Part shown: positions 43,325 through 51,589 of the stretch, one piece after another
How positions within the stretch are numbered: the stretch's first letter is position 1
How the letters are laid out: each line of letters starts with the position of its first letter
From: Rhodococcus sp. B7740
GTDB taxonomy: Bacteria; Actinomycetota; Actinomycetes; Mycobacteriales; Mycobacteriaceae
Length of the DNA stretch: 64,000 nucleotides
Direction of reading: 5' to 3'
Assembly: GCF_000954115.1 (NCBI RefSeq)
Contig: NZ_CP010797.1
Location: 2,356,001 to 2,420,000, forward strand
The notes under the pieces: generated by a model
Told to the model about the DNA's origin: nothing
Databases searched by the model: none
What the model saw: the letters and a program-made list of their open reading frames with translations, nothing else
Position numbers and translations under genes: made by a program

Positions 43325-46300
43325 ATGGCACCAGAAGAATCGCAGACGCGTCAGACCGATGAGGCCGATGTCCCCAGGCTCCGAAGCTTGGGTCCGACAT
43401 ACGAAGCAGCCTTGCACGGGCGCCACGTCAGGGTACTCCTTGAGGTATTGACTGACACAGCCGACAATCCAGCTAAGAACATCGCACTCGCCGGACATTA
43501 CGGCAGCGGCAAGAGTAGTGTCGTCCTAGGATTGCAAGCGGAGTTGGATCAAAAGAAAGTCAGCTGGATTAACCTGTCGCTGTCGAGCCTCGGGATCCAC
43601 GAGAACAGTCAGTCCCGTATTCAGGCCGACGGTGCACCTACACCCTTGACTAATCTGATTCAGAAAGAAATCGTTAAGCAGCTCTTATATAGAAAAGCGC
43701 CAGCCGACATGCCAGGATCGCGTTACTTCCGAATCGACTCATTTCGGCCGTGGCCGGCGATTGCTTGGGCGGCAATTGCAGGAATTACGGTAATAGTGAC
43801 TTCAGTACTACTCGGTATGGTAAAGCGAGTCAAAAATACGGCTCCAGAATCCTTGACATCGAATTACGAGTGGTCGCCCTGGGCGATAACATGCGCAATT
43901 GGGATTTTTGTGGGAATCGCCTGGTTCTTTGGTTTGCGCGCACTTCAAAACCACGTGCGAGTCGAGAGCGTCTCAGCAGGCGGGGCAGCTGTCTCACTTA
44001 GCGCAAAAGACAATTCCTACTTCGATGAATATCTTGACGAGATCGTGTACTTTTTTCAAAAAACGAAAACTAAAGTTGCAATTTTTGAGGATTTGGACCG
44101 ATTTGAAGACCCCCATATATTCGAGACTTTACGTGAACTGAATACTGTGCTTAACAACTCCGAGCAAGTCACGTCTAGGCCAGTTAAGTTCGTTTACGCC
44201 GTACGGGACAGTATATTTGAGATACTAAGGCTAGATAGCGGAACGGCCTCGGAAATTTCCGGGGCAAGCGCGTCCGCATTGGAATCCAATCCGTCGGCGA
44301 ACAGAACTAAATTCTTTGACCTGGTTGTGCCAATGGTTCCGTTCATCACACATCGGTCAGCACGCGATCTTCTAGAGGCTGAGTTCACGGGGCAGCGACA
44401 AACGCCTTCACCAAACCTCGTGAGATTAGTCGGAATGCACTTGACCGATATGCGCTTGATTCGCAACATTCGAAATGAGTTCGAGATATATAGAGCATCG
44501 ATTCTTGGCGACAACGGACTTGCAGGGCTAACTGTCGATAAATTATTTGCAATGATGGTGTACAAGAATCTGCATTTGAACGACTTTGAAGCCATCCGGC
44601 TGGGTACTAGTAACATCGACGCTGCCTATAGCCAGTTTCGCGAGATAATCCACTACCAATCCGAGTACCAGACGATGCGGAGCAAGAATGCGTTAGACCT
44701 GCTTGATTCGGACGCTTCGTGGACACGCCGCGCCGAAGCAGCTGGCCAGCGACTTCAGAGTACGCTTTCCCTCGTTGCACGAGCTTCCTGGGGAACATCT
44801 GACTTCGTGGTTCGCATCGATTCTAGAGACTTCGCTACTTCAGACCTCACCTCGGCTGAATTTTGGAGAACCCTAAATAGCACCCCCACACAATTGCAAC
44901 TTATCCGACCCGGATACGGACGCTCCACGATCTTGTCTGCCGAAGACCTCACTGCGCTCGCTGGAGATGAGGCCGGTGGACTTACTGAGGCCATTGCTGG
45001 CGACCGAGCAACGCTTGAGCGTACGTCCCGTTCCGCCTTATCGACAAAATCCTATGTCTCGAAGGCCACGATGGCCCAGATGATGGCCAGAACCGACCTC
45101 GTGAAGCCAACCAGCGACGGTCACAGCCAGAATCTCGACGAAATAGTTAAAGATCTTGTATCGCCTCTAGCGCACAGTCTTATGAGAAGCGGATACATCG
45201 ACGAGAACTTCACCCTCTACTGCTCTGACTATCACGACGTAGCAATCAGCACTAGTGCAATGAATTTCATTCTGCATTTTGTACAACCTGATCGCGCAGA
45301 CCACCACTTCAGTTTTGATCAATCAACTTCGATTGAGTCAGTCTACAACGAAATGGGCAGCCGCTTCCTCGCAAGCGAGAGCGTATTTAATATCGACGTT
45401 TTTGATTACTTTCTGTCCGCTCATACGCAACGCCTCGATCTCGCGCTAGAAAAACTGCTGACTCGCATTGATTCCGATTCGAGATTTTTTGACATTTACC
45501 TCGCCGAGGGAACAGAAGCGATCTCACTGGTCGAACTAGTGGCAGGCACGTGGAATGGAATTTTTGTGCACTTAGTTGAGCGACTTGAATTAGATCAAGA
45601 TAGGCTTGTCCAATTCGCCGGTGCTGCCTTAGGCTCTTCCCGTCATGAAGTTGACTACGGATCAACCACCGAAGTCGCGAACTTTATTGGAGATCATTAT
45701 TCTAAAATGGGAGTGTTTATAGACGTTGTTAGTGAGTCGGAAGCCGTTAAAGTGGTGGAGATTACTAGGCGCCTTGGCGCACGAATCGGTGATCTACGCC
45801 CGCTACACAGCACGCAACGCTCGGCAGTGATAGACGCACACCTCTATCCCGTGACGCGGACGAACCTGGTAGCTGCAGTCGGTGACCAACGCGGGTTGGC
45901 TTTGGATCTGCTCGAAAATAATGATCCGGTGTACCGCCACGTTTTGGAGAATATAGCCGACTACCTGGCAGTACTAGCACCTAATGAACCCACCGTCACA
46001 GCGCCTGACCGATTCACGTCACTACTGAACGACGTTGCCGAATCACATCAATCGGCAGTGGCCTCCGTTGCCGAGCGTGCTACATCGGAGTGTGTAGTAG
46101 TGAACATCATGGAGCTAGAGCCTGCGGCTTGGCACGCGGTGGTAGCGGCGGGCAGGCTGCTTCCCTCGATCCGCAATGTTTACTCCTATGTAGAGACATT
46201 TGCCATCACAAGCGAGCTTTCTCGATACTTGAACGGTATTACCCTCATCGATCCCGAAGAGGTAGAAGAGCAGGATCAGATCAGTCTCGCAGTGGAGTTC

Positions 46301-46990
46301 ATAAACGCGGCCGATCTCGGTGTCGACGTGACTATTCGGCTATTGAGGCAGTTGACACTGCCCCGGCATCTTGACCCAGCTCAGTTTACGAATGAGGGGT
46401 TGATTCTTGTCCCAGCTCTGCTCGAGGCCGAGATCATCCCTGATGCCGCCGAAACATACTCAACTATCAGCGAGCAACCGTTTTCACTGAAAGACGACTA
46501 CTTCGCCGCCTCCTCGAACCTAGCTTTGTATGCGTGCGATCTGCCGCTGACGTCCGACGATCTCACCAATCTCATCAGAAGCCGCCGAGTGCCATTGGCG
46601 GTCAAGCGAGCAATCACGGGCAACGTCGAGTTCGTGCGAATTCGACTATCGCGACAGAGCGCTATCGAGATATGCAAGTGGTCAAGAAAAGGAAATCTAA
46701 TTTCAATTGATCTGCTAATTCTACTCGTTGAGGCCGGCGCTCCGGCCAACTTGGTGTTGCCGCTTCTGGTACCGCACTTAGCAGACATCGACACTGACGC
46801 GCTGGATCACATCTTGCAAGGATTGGGCGAAACCTACGAACCGTTGACCAGACTTGGAACTCACCGGCCTCGGCTGAACGAGCACGACGGGACTATCGAA
46901 CTTCTAACAGAGCTAAAGCGCCGCGATCGAGTGAGTTCATTTGGTGACGTCAGATTCGGTGCCGGAATACGCGTGTACATGCGCCGATGA
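43325..46990 (+). CDS. YobI-like membrane-anchored P-loop NTPase, 1,221 aa
   Basis: Very large NTPase. Walker A GHYGSGKSS is at residues 57-65 and Walker B KVAIFEDLDRFED at about 250-262, followed by RPVKFVYAVRDSIF, a sensor-like segment. Two transmembrane helices (about 143-166 and 184-204) are inserted between Walker A and B, the plan of YobI-like/KAP-type NTPases. The remaining 900 residues are helical and uncharacterised. ATG chosen with AGGA seven bases upstream. Base use is markedly more AT-rich than the surroundings (many AAT, TTT, ATA codons), showing recent transfer. KAP-like NTPases occur often in defence islands; a role in phage defence is inference. Confidence 0.85.
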   Translation: MAPEESQTRQTDEADVPRLRSLGPTYEAALHGRHVRVLLEVLTDTADNPAKNIALAGHYGSGKSSVVLGLQAELDQKKVSWINLSLSSLGIHENSQSRIQADGAPTPLTNLIQKEIVKQLLYRKAPADMPGSRYFRIDSFRPWPAIAWAAIAGITVIVTSVLLGMVKRVKNTAPESLTSNYEWSPWAITCAIGIFVGIAWFFGLRALQNHVRVESVSAGGAAVSLSAKDNSYFDEYLDEIVYFFQKTKTKVAIFEDLDRFEDPHIFETLRELNTVLNNSEQVTSRPVKFVYAVRDSIFEILRLDSGTASEISGASASALESNPSANRTKFFDLVVPMVPFITHRSARDLLEAEFTGQRQTPSPNLVRLVGMHLTDMRLIRNIRNEFEIYRASILGDNGLAGLTVDKLFAMMVYKNLHLNDFEAIRLGTSNIDAAYSQFREIIHYQSEYQTMRSKNALDLLDSDASWTRRAEAAGQRLQSTLSLVARASWGTSDFVVRIDSRDFATSDLTSAEFWRTLNSTPTQLQLIRPGYGRSTILSAEDLTALAGDEAGGLTEAIAGDRATLERTSRSALSTKSYVSKATMAQMMARTDLVKPTSDGHSQNLDEIVKDLVSPLAHSLMRSGYIDENFTLYCSDYHDVAISTSAMNFILHFVQPDRADHHFSFDQSTSIESVYNEMGSRFLASESVFNIDVFDYFLSAHTQRLDLALEKLLTRIDSDSRFFDIYLAEGTEAISLVELVAGTWNGIFVHLVERLELDQDRLVQFAGAALGSSRHEVDYGSTTEVANFIGDHYSKMGVFIDVVSESEAVKVVEITRRLGARIGDLRPLHSTQRSAVIDAHLYPVTRTNLVAAVGDQRGLALDLLENNDPVYRHVLENIADYLAVLAPNEPTVTAPDRFTSLLNDVAESHQSAVASVAERATSECVVVNIMELEPAAWHAVVAAGRLLPSIRNVYSYVETFAITSELSRYLNGITLIDPEEVEEQDQISLAVEFINAADLGVDVTIRLLRQLTLPRHLDPAQFTNEGLILVPALLEAEIIPDAAETYSTISEQPFSLKDDYFAASSNLALYACDLPLTSDDLTNLIRSRRVPLAVKRAITGNVEFVRIRLSRQSAIEICKWSRKGNLISIDLLILLVEAGAPANLVLPLLVPHLADIDTDALDHILQGLGETYEPLTRLGTHRPRLNEHDGTIELLTELKRRDRVSSFGDVRFGAGIRVYMRR

Positions 46991-47053
46991 CTAAATACAG
47001 CACTGATCGATACCGGACACGTTCCCGCCTAGAAGGTAACGGGGATTACGTGC

Positions 47054-48700
47054 TCACGTGGGGTGCTTGAGCTGGCGCGGCAGAACAGAACTCACGTCCT
47101 GCTTTCGATTGGACAGCCACCGGTTGTAGTGCGGCTTGCACAGTCCCCGCGTATTCGACTCTCTCTCGCAGGACGATTCGGTGCACGTCGTTCCTGCCCG
47201 GAGGTGTCCTGCATAGTGCGACCTACACAGTTCCTTCGCCCGTACCGGTCTGTCGCAATCTGCTGCGGTGCAGTGCGAGGGCCGTTCGGGCCGGACGGGT
47301 AGATCCGTGCTCCCATACTTGCGAAGCCGCCACCTGTGGGTGCTGCAGACACCGCTGCTCTCTACACGACGGTCGCAGTCCTCGACAGAGCAACCGGGCG
47401 GAGGCGGGATCGGACCGAATAATCGCCACTCGGCGAGAAGCGGCTCGACCTCGTCGGGATCGCGCTTCCACGATGGAGGCCTGTTGCCCTTCTTGATATT
47501 GCACATCTTGTGAGCTAACGCGAGGTTTACGGGGTCGTGTGTGCCGCCCATGGAGATTGGCAGGACGTGGTCGACCTCGGCCGCTAGCGGGTGCGGCTTG
47601 ACTGCGTTCTCGGGTACGAAGAGACCGCAGAGAGAGCACGCATCGCCATCCCTGGCCCGTAGAGCGTTCGCGGACAGGTAGAGGGATGCGCTTCGGTGGC
47701 GACAGTCGTCGCAGAGGCGTTTAGAGACTGGGGTCAGCCGTCGGCTCGAACCGTTGGCGGGAGCGAGATAGTCGATGCGCGTTCCGCATTGGGCGCACGC
47801 CCCGAACGTCGCAGCGTCGGCATGGCGACGCGCCATGCCGCGACAGACACTGGAACAGAACGCCCCGGTGGCATCGGCTCCGACCAACTCTCCGCACCAA
47901 TCGCACGGGCCGTTCACTGCACGCTTCGGACGGCCACCGATCGGTCGGAGGGGCGTGCCTGCCGTTCGTTGCTTGAGGTGAGTCGAGCAAAGCCCGCGGC
48001 CGGTCACCGCGCGGTCGCAAGCGGGCCCAGTGCACCGCGGCCTGCATTCCGGACCGCACCACCTTCGTCCCCTGGGTTGGCCGGTCAGGTCAGACCCGCA
48101 CCCGCGGCAGAGACGTTCCATGTTATGCCCGCTCACGAAGCGACTGTGATGTATTGCGCACCGACCGCGAGTGGACGATGGTCGCTGGCAGCCGGACTCG
48201 ACGCAGTGCTGTGTCGGTGACTCCGCGAGCTCCTCCGCGCGGGATGGAGCGCTGGCGAGTGCACCTAAGCGTTGGAGCTTTGAATAGTGGCGGGGACACC
48301 TGCCGCGGGCTTTGACGAAGCGATCGCACCCCGCGACAGCGCAGATTCGGCCGTTGTCGCGATTCGTGCCTCGAGCCTTGTCGTAATGACGTGTGCACAG
48401 TCCCTTCGCGGCCGCGGACCGCGTGCACTCGGTGTCAGAACATTCAACCGGCTTGGACTTCTCGACCGACCCCGTCCGCTGCAGGCGCATCTTGTGCATA
48501 TGGCATAGGCCAATAGGACCGCTCCGCTGCCGTCCGCAGTCGGCCACGTCGCACGTGCCGCCTTGCCTGGACCTGCTTCCAGCGGGATCGCCATACTTCC
48601 AGAGTGCCTGATAGTGCTTGTCGCAGAGGCGATGTCTTTTACTCGATACCTTACGTCCGCATTCACCCACCACACACAATCCGGCAGACTTCCCAACCAT
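47054..48700 (-). CDS. HNH endonuclease with about ten zinc-knuckle repeats
   Basis: 548 aa. The HNH motif is EVDHVLPISMGGTHDPVN followed by LALAHKMCNIKKGNRPPSW, with an upstream CSLCG pair, at about residues 350-420. On both sides are repeats of about 30-45 residues of the form C-x4-C-x-R...G-x-C-x2-H-x2-R, for example CDRRVESSGVCSTHRWRLR, CDRPVRAKELCRSHYAGHL, CERESNTRGLCKPHYNRW and, in the N-terminal half, CGRQRSGPIGLCHMHKMRL and CDRFVKARGRCPRHYSKL. I count about ten. Each should bind one Zn ion and may read DNA. Convergent with the YobI-like gene (63-bp gap). The ATG at 48700 is preferred; a GTG is directly upstream. Related to HNH proteins of actinophages. Confidence 0.85.
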   Translation of the reverse strand: MVGKSAGLCVVGECGRKVSSKRHRLCDKHYQALWKYGDPAGSRSRQGGTCDVADCGRQRSGPIGLCHMHKMRLQRTGSVEKSKPVECSDTECTRSAAAKGLCTRHYDKARGTNRDNGRICAVAGCDRFVKARGRCPRHYSKLQRLGALASAPSRAEELAESPTQHCVESGCQRPSSTRGRCAIHHSRFVSGHNMERLCRGCGSDLTGQPRGRRWCGPECRPRCTGPACDRAVTGRGLCSTHLKQRTAGTPLRPIGGRPKRAVNGPCDWCGELVGADATGAFCSSVCRGMARRHADAATFGACAQCGTRIDYLAPANGSSRRLTPVSKRLCDDCRHRSASLYLSANALRARDGDACSLCGLFVPENAVKPHPLAAEVDHVLPISMGGTHDPVNLALAHKMCNIKKGNRPPSWKRDPDEVEPLLAEWRLFGPIPPPPGCSVEDCDRRVESSGVCSTHRWRLRKYGSTDLPVRPERPSHCTAADCDRPVRAKELCRSHYAGHLRAGTTCTESSCERESNTRGLCKPHYNRWLSNRKQDVSSVLPRQLKHPT

Positions 48701-48828
48701 CACAGCATTCTAGGTGGTCGGACTTCGCACGGAGCGGAATCACAGCGAGCGAAGGTTCGCTATGTCTACTTTAAATGGCGCAGCCCCGACGCCACTGGAC
48801 GGAACGAGAGCCGTGCTACCGGGTCGCG

Positions 48829-48984
48829 ATGCACAAGCGAGCCATCTACCTTTCCTGCTACGACAAGCACCATGAGAACCCTCCGCTCGTGATTGGCGGG
48901 GTCGACGAAGAATTCGACAAGTACAGCCGCATCTTCGAGGAGATACAGGCCGAGTCCCGCGCCACCGTTAAACAGCCTCCCTGA
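48829..48984 (+). CDS. Short open frame, uncertain gene or remnant
   Basis: 51 codons: MHKRAIYLSCYDKHHENPPL, then VIGGVDEEFDKYSRIFEEIQ. Coding-like composition but no binding site and no known domain; may be the tail of a lost gene between the HNH gene and the OGG-like gene. Confidence 0.3.
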   Translation: MHKRAIYLSCYDKHHENPPLVIGGVDEEFDKYSRIFEEIQAESRATVKQPP

Positions 48985-49144
48985 TTTGCACACACAGTTG
49001 TGGTCCTATCCGAACCACGGTGCTCCATCGGTCCGGTGTCAGCACGCAGCTGCCGCCCTGGGACCTGTGGTCAATTTTCGACCTACGGCGGGATTCGCAC
49101 CCCGGTGCTACCGTGCGGCCGGGGCACTCACGTACTTTGTCCGA

Positions 49145-49972
49145 ATGGACCGGTACCGCTCAGACGTCGACTCCGTATCGCCAATACCTGTTGATCTTGA
49201 GCATCAGCTTCGCAGCCCTTTAGCCCCACAGAAGGCGTTTCGTTACCCGATTGTGCGTTGGTCCAAATGGCTCAACGATCTGGACGGCATCGACGAGGTT
49301 CTAGCGACTTTGCCGGCCGCACTCGACCGTTCCATCGCGGCTGAACGAATCGACGTGCTGCTCGACGACGACAAAACCGCGGCAGCGTTCGTGGTCGCGA
49401 TGATCTGGGGCCACGGTTCATCTGGATACGGCCCCTTTCGCACTGCACGAATCTTGACCGGAACCGCTGATCCTGCCGGTGAACCACTCTCGCCCAATGT
49501 ACTCGAAGAGCTCAAGCGCTCAGTCGACATTGCGCACGACGGTGGCGCGGTGTCGGGGTATCGGTACCTGAACAACGACGGGAAAATCACCGGGCTCGGA
49601 CCGGCGTTCTTCACGAAATGGTTGTACTTCGTCACCGCTCGCGGCAATCCAACATCTCCAGACGCAGCTCCGGTCCTCGACGCTCTAGTCATCGAATGGT
49701 TGCGCCGACATGCGCACGTCCGCATCCGCAGCGGACGCACCGCGGACTACAGCGCCTACATCGACCACCTCGCTGCGTGGGGCACCGCGACCGATCACAC
49801 TCCAGTCGAAGTCGAAGAACGCATCTTCCGCCTCATCCGAAACGACGGAACACCCCACGACAGCACCACCGAGAACGACGAACGGACGAACCATGACCAG
49901 CCCCACACCCCCGCCCGGATGGCACCCAGACCCGAGCGAACCAGGACTGATCAGATACTGGGACGGGAATAA
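49145..49972 (+). CDS. OGG-fold (8-oxoguanine glycosylase-like) protein
   Basis: 275 aa from the ATG at 49145 (start uncertain, upstream frame open to 48893). The core AFVVAMIWGHGSSGYGPFRT, ILTGTADPAGEPLSPNVLEE and KITGLGPAFFTKWLYFVTAR resembles actinobacterial OGG-fold proteins, where G-L-G-P-x-F-x-T-K is a helix-hairpin-helix-like DNA-contact loop. The tail after about residue 245 is low complexity. Its 3' end overlaps the next gene by 80 bp in another frame, so the true C-terminus may be shorter or shifted. Could be a DNA-modifying or repair enzyme of the island; function not demonstrated. Confidence 0.6.
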   Translation: MDRYRSDVDSVSPIPVDLEHQLRSPLAPQKAFRYPIVRWSKWLNDLDGIDEVLATLPAALDRSIAAERIDVLLDDDKTAAAFVVAMIWGHGSSGYGPFRTARILTGTADPAGEPLSPNVLEELKRSVDIAHDGGAVSGYRYLNNDGKITGLGPAFFTKWLYFVTARGNPTSPDAAPVLDALVIEWLRRHAHVRIRSGRTADYSAYIDHLAAWGTATDHTPVEVEERIFRLIRNDGTPHDSTTENDERTNHDQPHTPARMAPRPERTRTDQILGRE

Positions 49973-50642
49973 GTGGACCGAACACACACAACCTGCCACC
50001 GGGCCCACAGCAGAGGAACCGGCTCCCACCGACGCAGGTGCACCCGGCCAAACCGACCGGGCAGGCGTACCCCGCGCGGTCAAGATCGTCGGCTCAATAG
50101 TCGCCGCATTCATTGTGATCGGCGTGCTCGGTGCCGTCTTCGGCAATGACGAGACCTCCGACGATTCTCAGGCCGCCGCACCATCGACGACGTCGACCGT
50201 CGCGGCACAACAGCCCTCCACGCCCGCTCCCGCTGCATCCACGCCACCGGCAACCACCACCATGGAACAGACCACGACCACCCCTGCAGCCGCTCCCCCG
50301 TCGCCCGCGACGTATTCATCCGACCCGCGATGCGCCGCCGCCGATCAGTCACTCGTGGCTTTGGTCGCCTCCGGCTTCTCCGAATCCGGGCTTGCCCTTA
50401 TCAACGGCACCGTCATCGACGCCGGCGACTACACCTACGTCGGCGGAACCACTATCGACGCTTCGGGTCGAATGGAGAACCGATCCGATGTCTGGGTCGT
50501 CGCAGACGGAACCGTGTACTCATCGACAGGAGGAGCACGAAACACCACGAACTGGCCCCGAGCAAGCTCGGAGTTGAACGTCTCCCCCGGCGACCCCGAC
50601 GTGCAGGCCGTTGACGCCTGCGTCGTGGACCTCACCCGGTAA
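49893..50642 (+). CDS. DUF2510 single-pass membrane protein
   Basis: 249 aa. N-terminal DUF2510 motif PPPGWHPDPSEPGLIRYWDG followed by NKWTEHTQ. A transmembrane helix (KIVGSIVAAFIVIGVLGAVF) starts at about residue 70, then comes a long Thr/Pro/Ala-rich linker and a small extracytoplasmic domain (CAAADQSLVALVASGFSESG, with a second Cys near the C-terminus, probably disulfide-bonded). Topology: short cytoplasmic N-terminus, external C-terminus. DUF2510 proteins are frequent in actinobacterial mobile regions with unknown function. Confidence 0.8.
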   Translation: MTSPTPPPGWHPDPSEPGLIRYWDGNKWTEHTQPATGPTAEEPAPTDAGAPGQTDRAGVPRAVKIVGSIVAAFIVIGVLGAVFGNDETSDDSQAAAPSTTSTVAAQQPSTPAPAASTPPATTTMEQTTTTPAAAPPSPATYSSDPRCAAADQSLVALVASGFSESGLALINGTVIDAGDYTYVGGTTIDASGRMENRSDVWVVADGTVYSSTGGARNTTNWPRASSELNVSPGDPDVQAVDACVVDLTR

Positions 50643-51455
50643 GGCCGCAGTCTGCACGAGACGTTACTGGCGCAAAGGAGACCCACCGGTCGCACCGCTT
50701 GTCAGCTCGTTCGATGCAACAACACTCCCGGGTCGCCGCCGGCCACCCACACGGCTACGCGACCGCGACCCGAAACGTTGGAGCGGTGGCCGTCCACGAT
50801 TCCGAGCACGCTCTGACCAACCCGCCGCACACCGCAGCCTGACGGTGAATGTGGTGAAGCCGTCGTCATGCCGCCGCGTTGATCCGGCGGATGCCTATTG
50901 GGGCCGAACTACTGCGCTGCGGTTGCGATCCGAGCGGCGACCGCTGGCGAGATCGTCGACGTAGTCACCGCCGAGACGGCCTCGACAGCCAAATCGGCGG
51001 CACATGGGCTGGTTTGGAAGCCAAAACGACTCGCCCAACCCAGGCCACAGATTGGAGCTTTGGAACGAAACCCGTGCCGAACTCGCATTTCGACATGGAC
51101 GGTGCGGAACTGCGAAACCCTTGGCTCCCCTCGACCCCCAAAAACCTCGTTGCAGGCGTATCGGTGACTTCGCGATCCGCTGCTTCGCAGACGGCCTAGC
51201 GGTCAAATTCGCGCATTATTTCATCCAGTTTGTACCGAGTTGTGTCAGCGTCGTGTCATCGAGCTCCTGCAAACGGCAGTCTCGGAGCCCTACGAACGCG
51301 CACTGACCTGCGGGAAGACCTGGTCTGACGGAAACGTCGTGTCAACGACCAAACGGACTCCAGATCCGCTGCCTTACTTGTCCATTCAAGATCGCAACAG
51401 TTCACCAAGGTCCACGATGCCTGCCGAAACCTGTTATTTGGACTAGGCTTTTGAG
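50643..51455. other. Non-coding region left of att copy C
   Basis: No convincing gene; open frames are Arg/Ser-rich shadows. The right third contains the arm-type motif TACCGAGTTGTGTCAGCGTC followed by GTGTCATCGAG at 51230-51266, a second half-motif CGTCGTGTCAACGACC at about 51335-51350, and a tRNA-like anticodon-arm fragment GATCCGCTGCCTT at 51363-51375. Confidence 0.5.
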
Positions 51456-51517
51456 TCCATATGGACTCCAGTGCCCCCAGTCGGACTCGAACCGACACTG
51501 TGCGGATTTTAAGTCCG
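51456..51517 (-). repeat. att copy C within the intact tRNA-Leu gene
   Basis: 62-bp unit shared with 13857 and 41420. Here positions 51472-51517 are part of a complete tRNA gene, so this is the junction that restored the tRNA (the original attachment site). Confidence 0.85.
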
Positions 51518-51545
51518 CTGCCTCTGCCAATTGGGCTATAGGGGC
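51472..51545 (-). tRNA. tRNA-Leu (anticodon UAA), 74 nt, short variable loop
   Basis: Folds as a complete cloverleaf: 7-bp acceptor stem GCCCCTA/TGGGGGC (one G-T pair), D arm GCC-N11-GGC, anticodon stem GCGGA/TCCGC with loop CTTAAAA (anticodon TAA), a 5-nt variable loop, and T arm GTCGG-TTCGAGT-CCGAC, discriminator A; CCA is not encoded. The anticodon reads UUA codons (Leu), yet the variable loop is short rather than the long arm normally seen in bacterial tRNA-Leu. Its position beside ppx matches a tRNA-Leu locus at the same place in mycobacteria (recalled). It serves as integration site for the islands to its left. Confidence 0.9.
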
Positions 51546-51589
51546 CACCGCCGGACTCTCGCTCCAGCGGTGACGATCATATCGGGCTG

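Noticed and set aside
13600-51500. Integrase or excisionase gene for the islands
   Set aside because: Looked for tyrosine recombinase (R...HxxR...Y) and serine recombinase signatures in all plausible frames; none seen apart from IS21 IstA, which does not act at tRNA sites.
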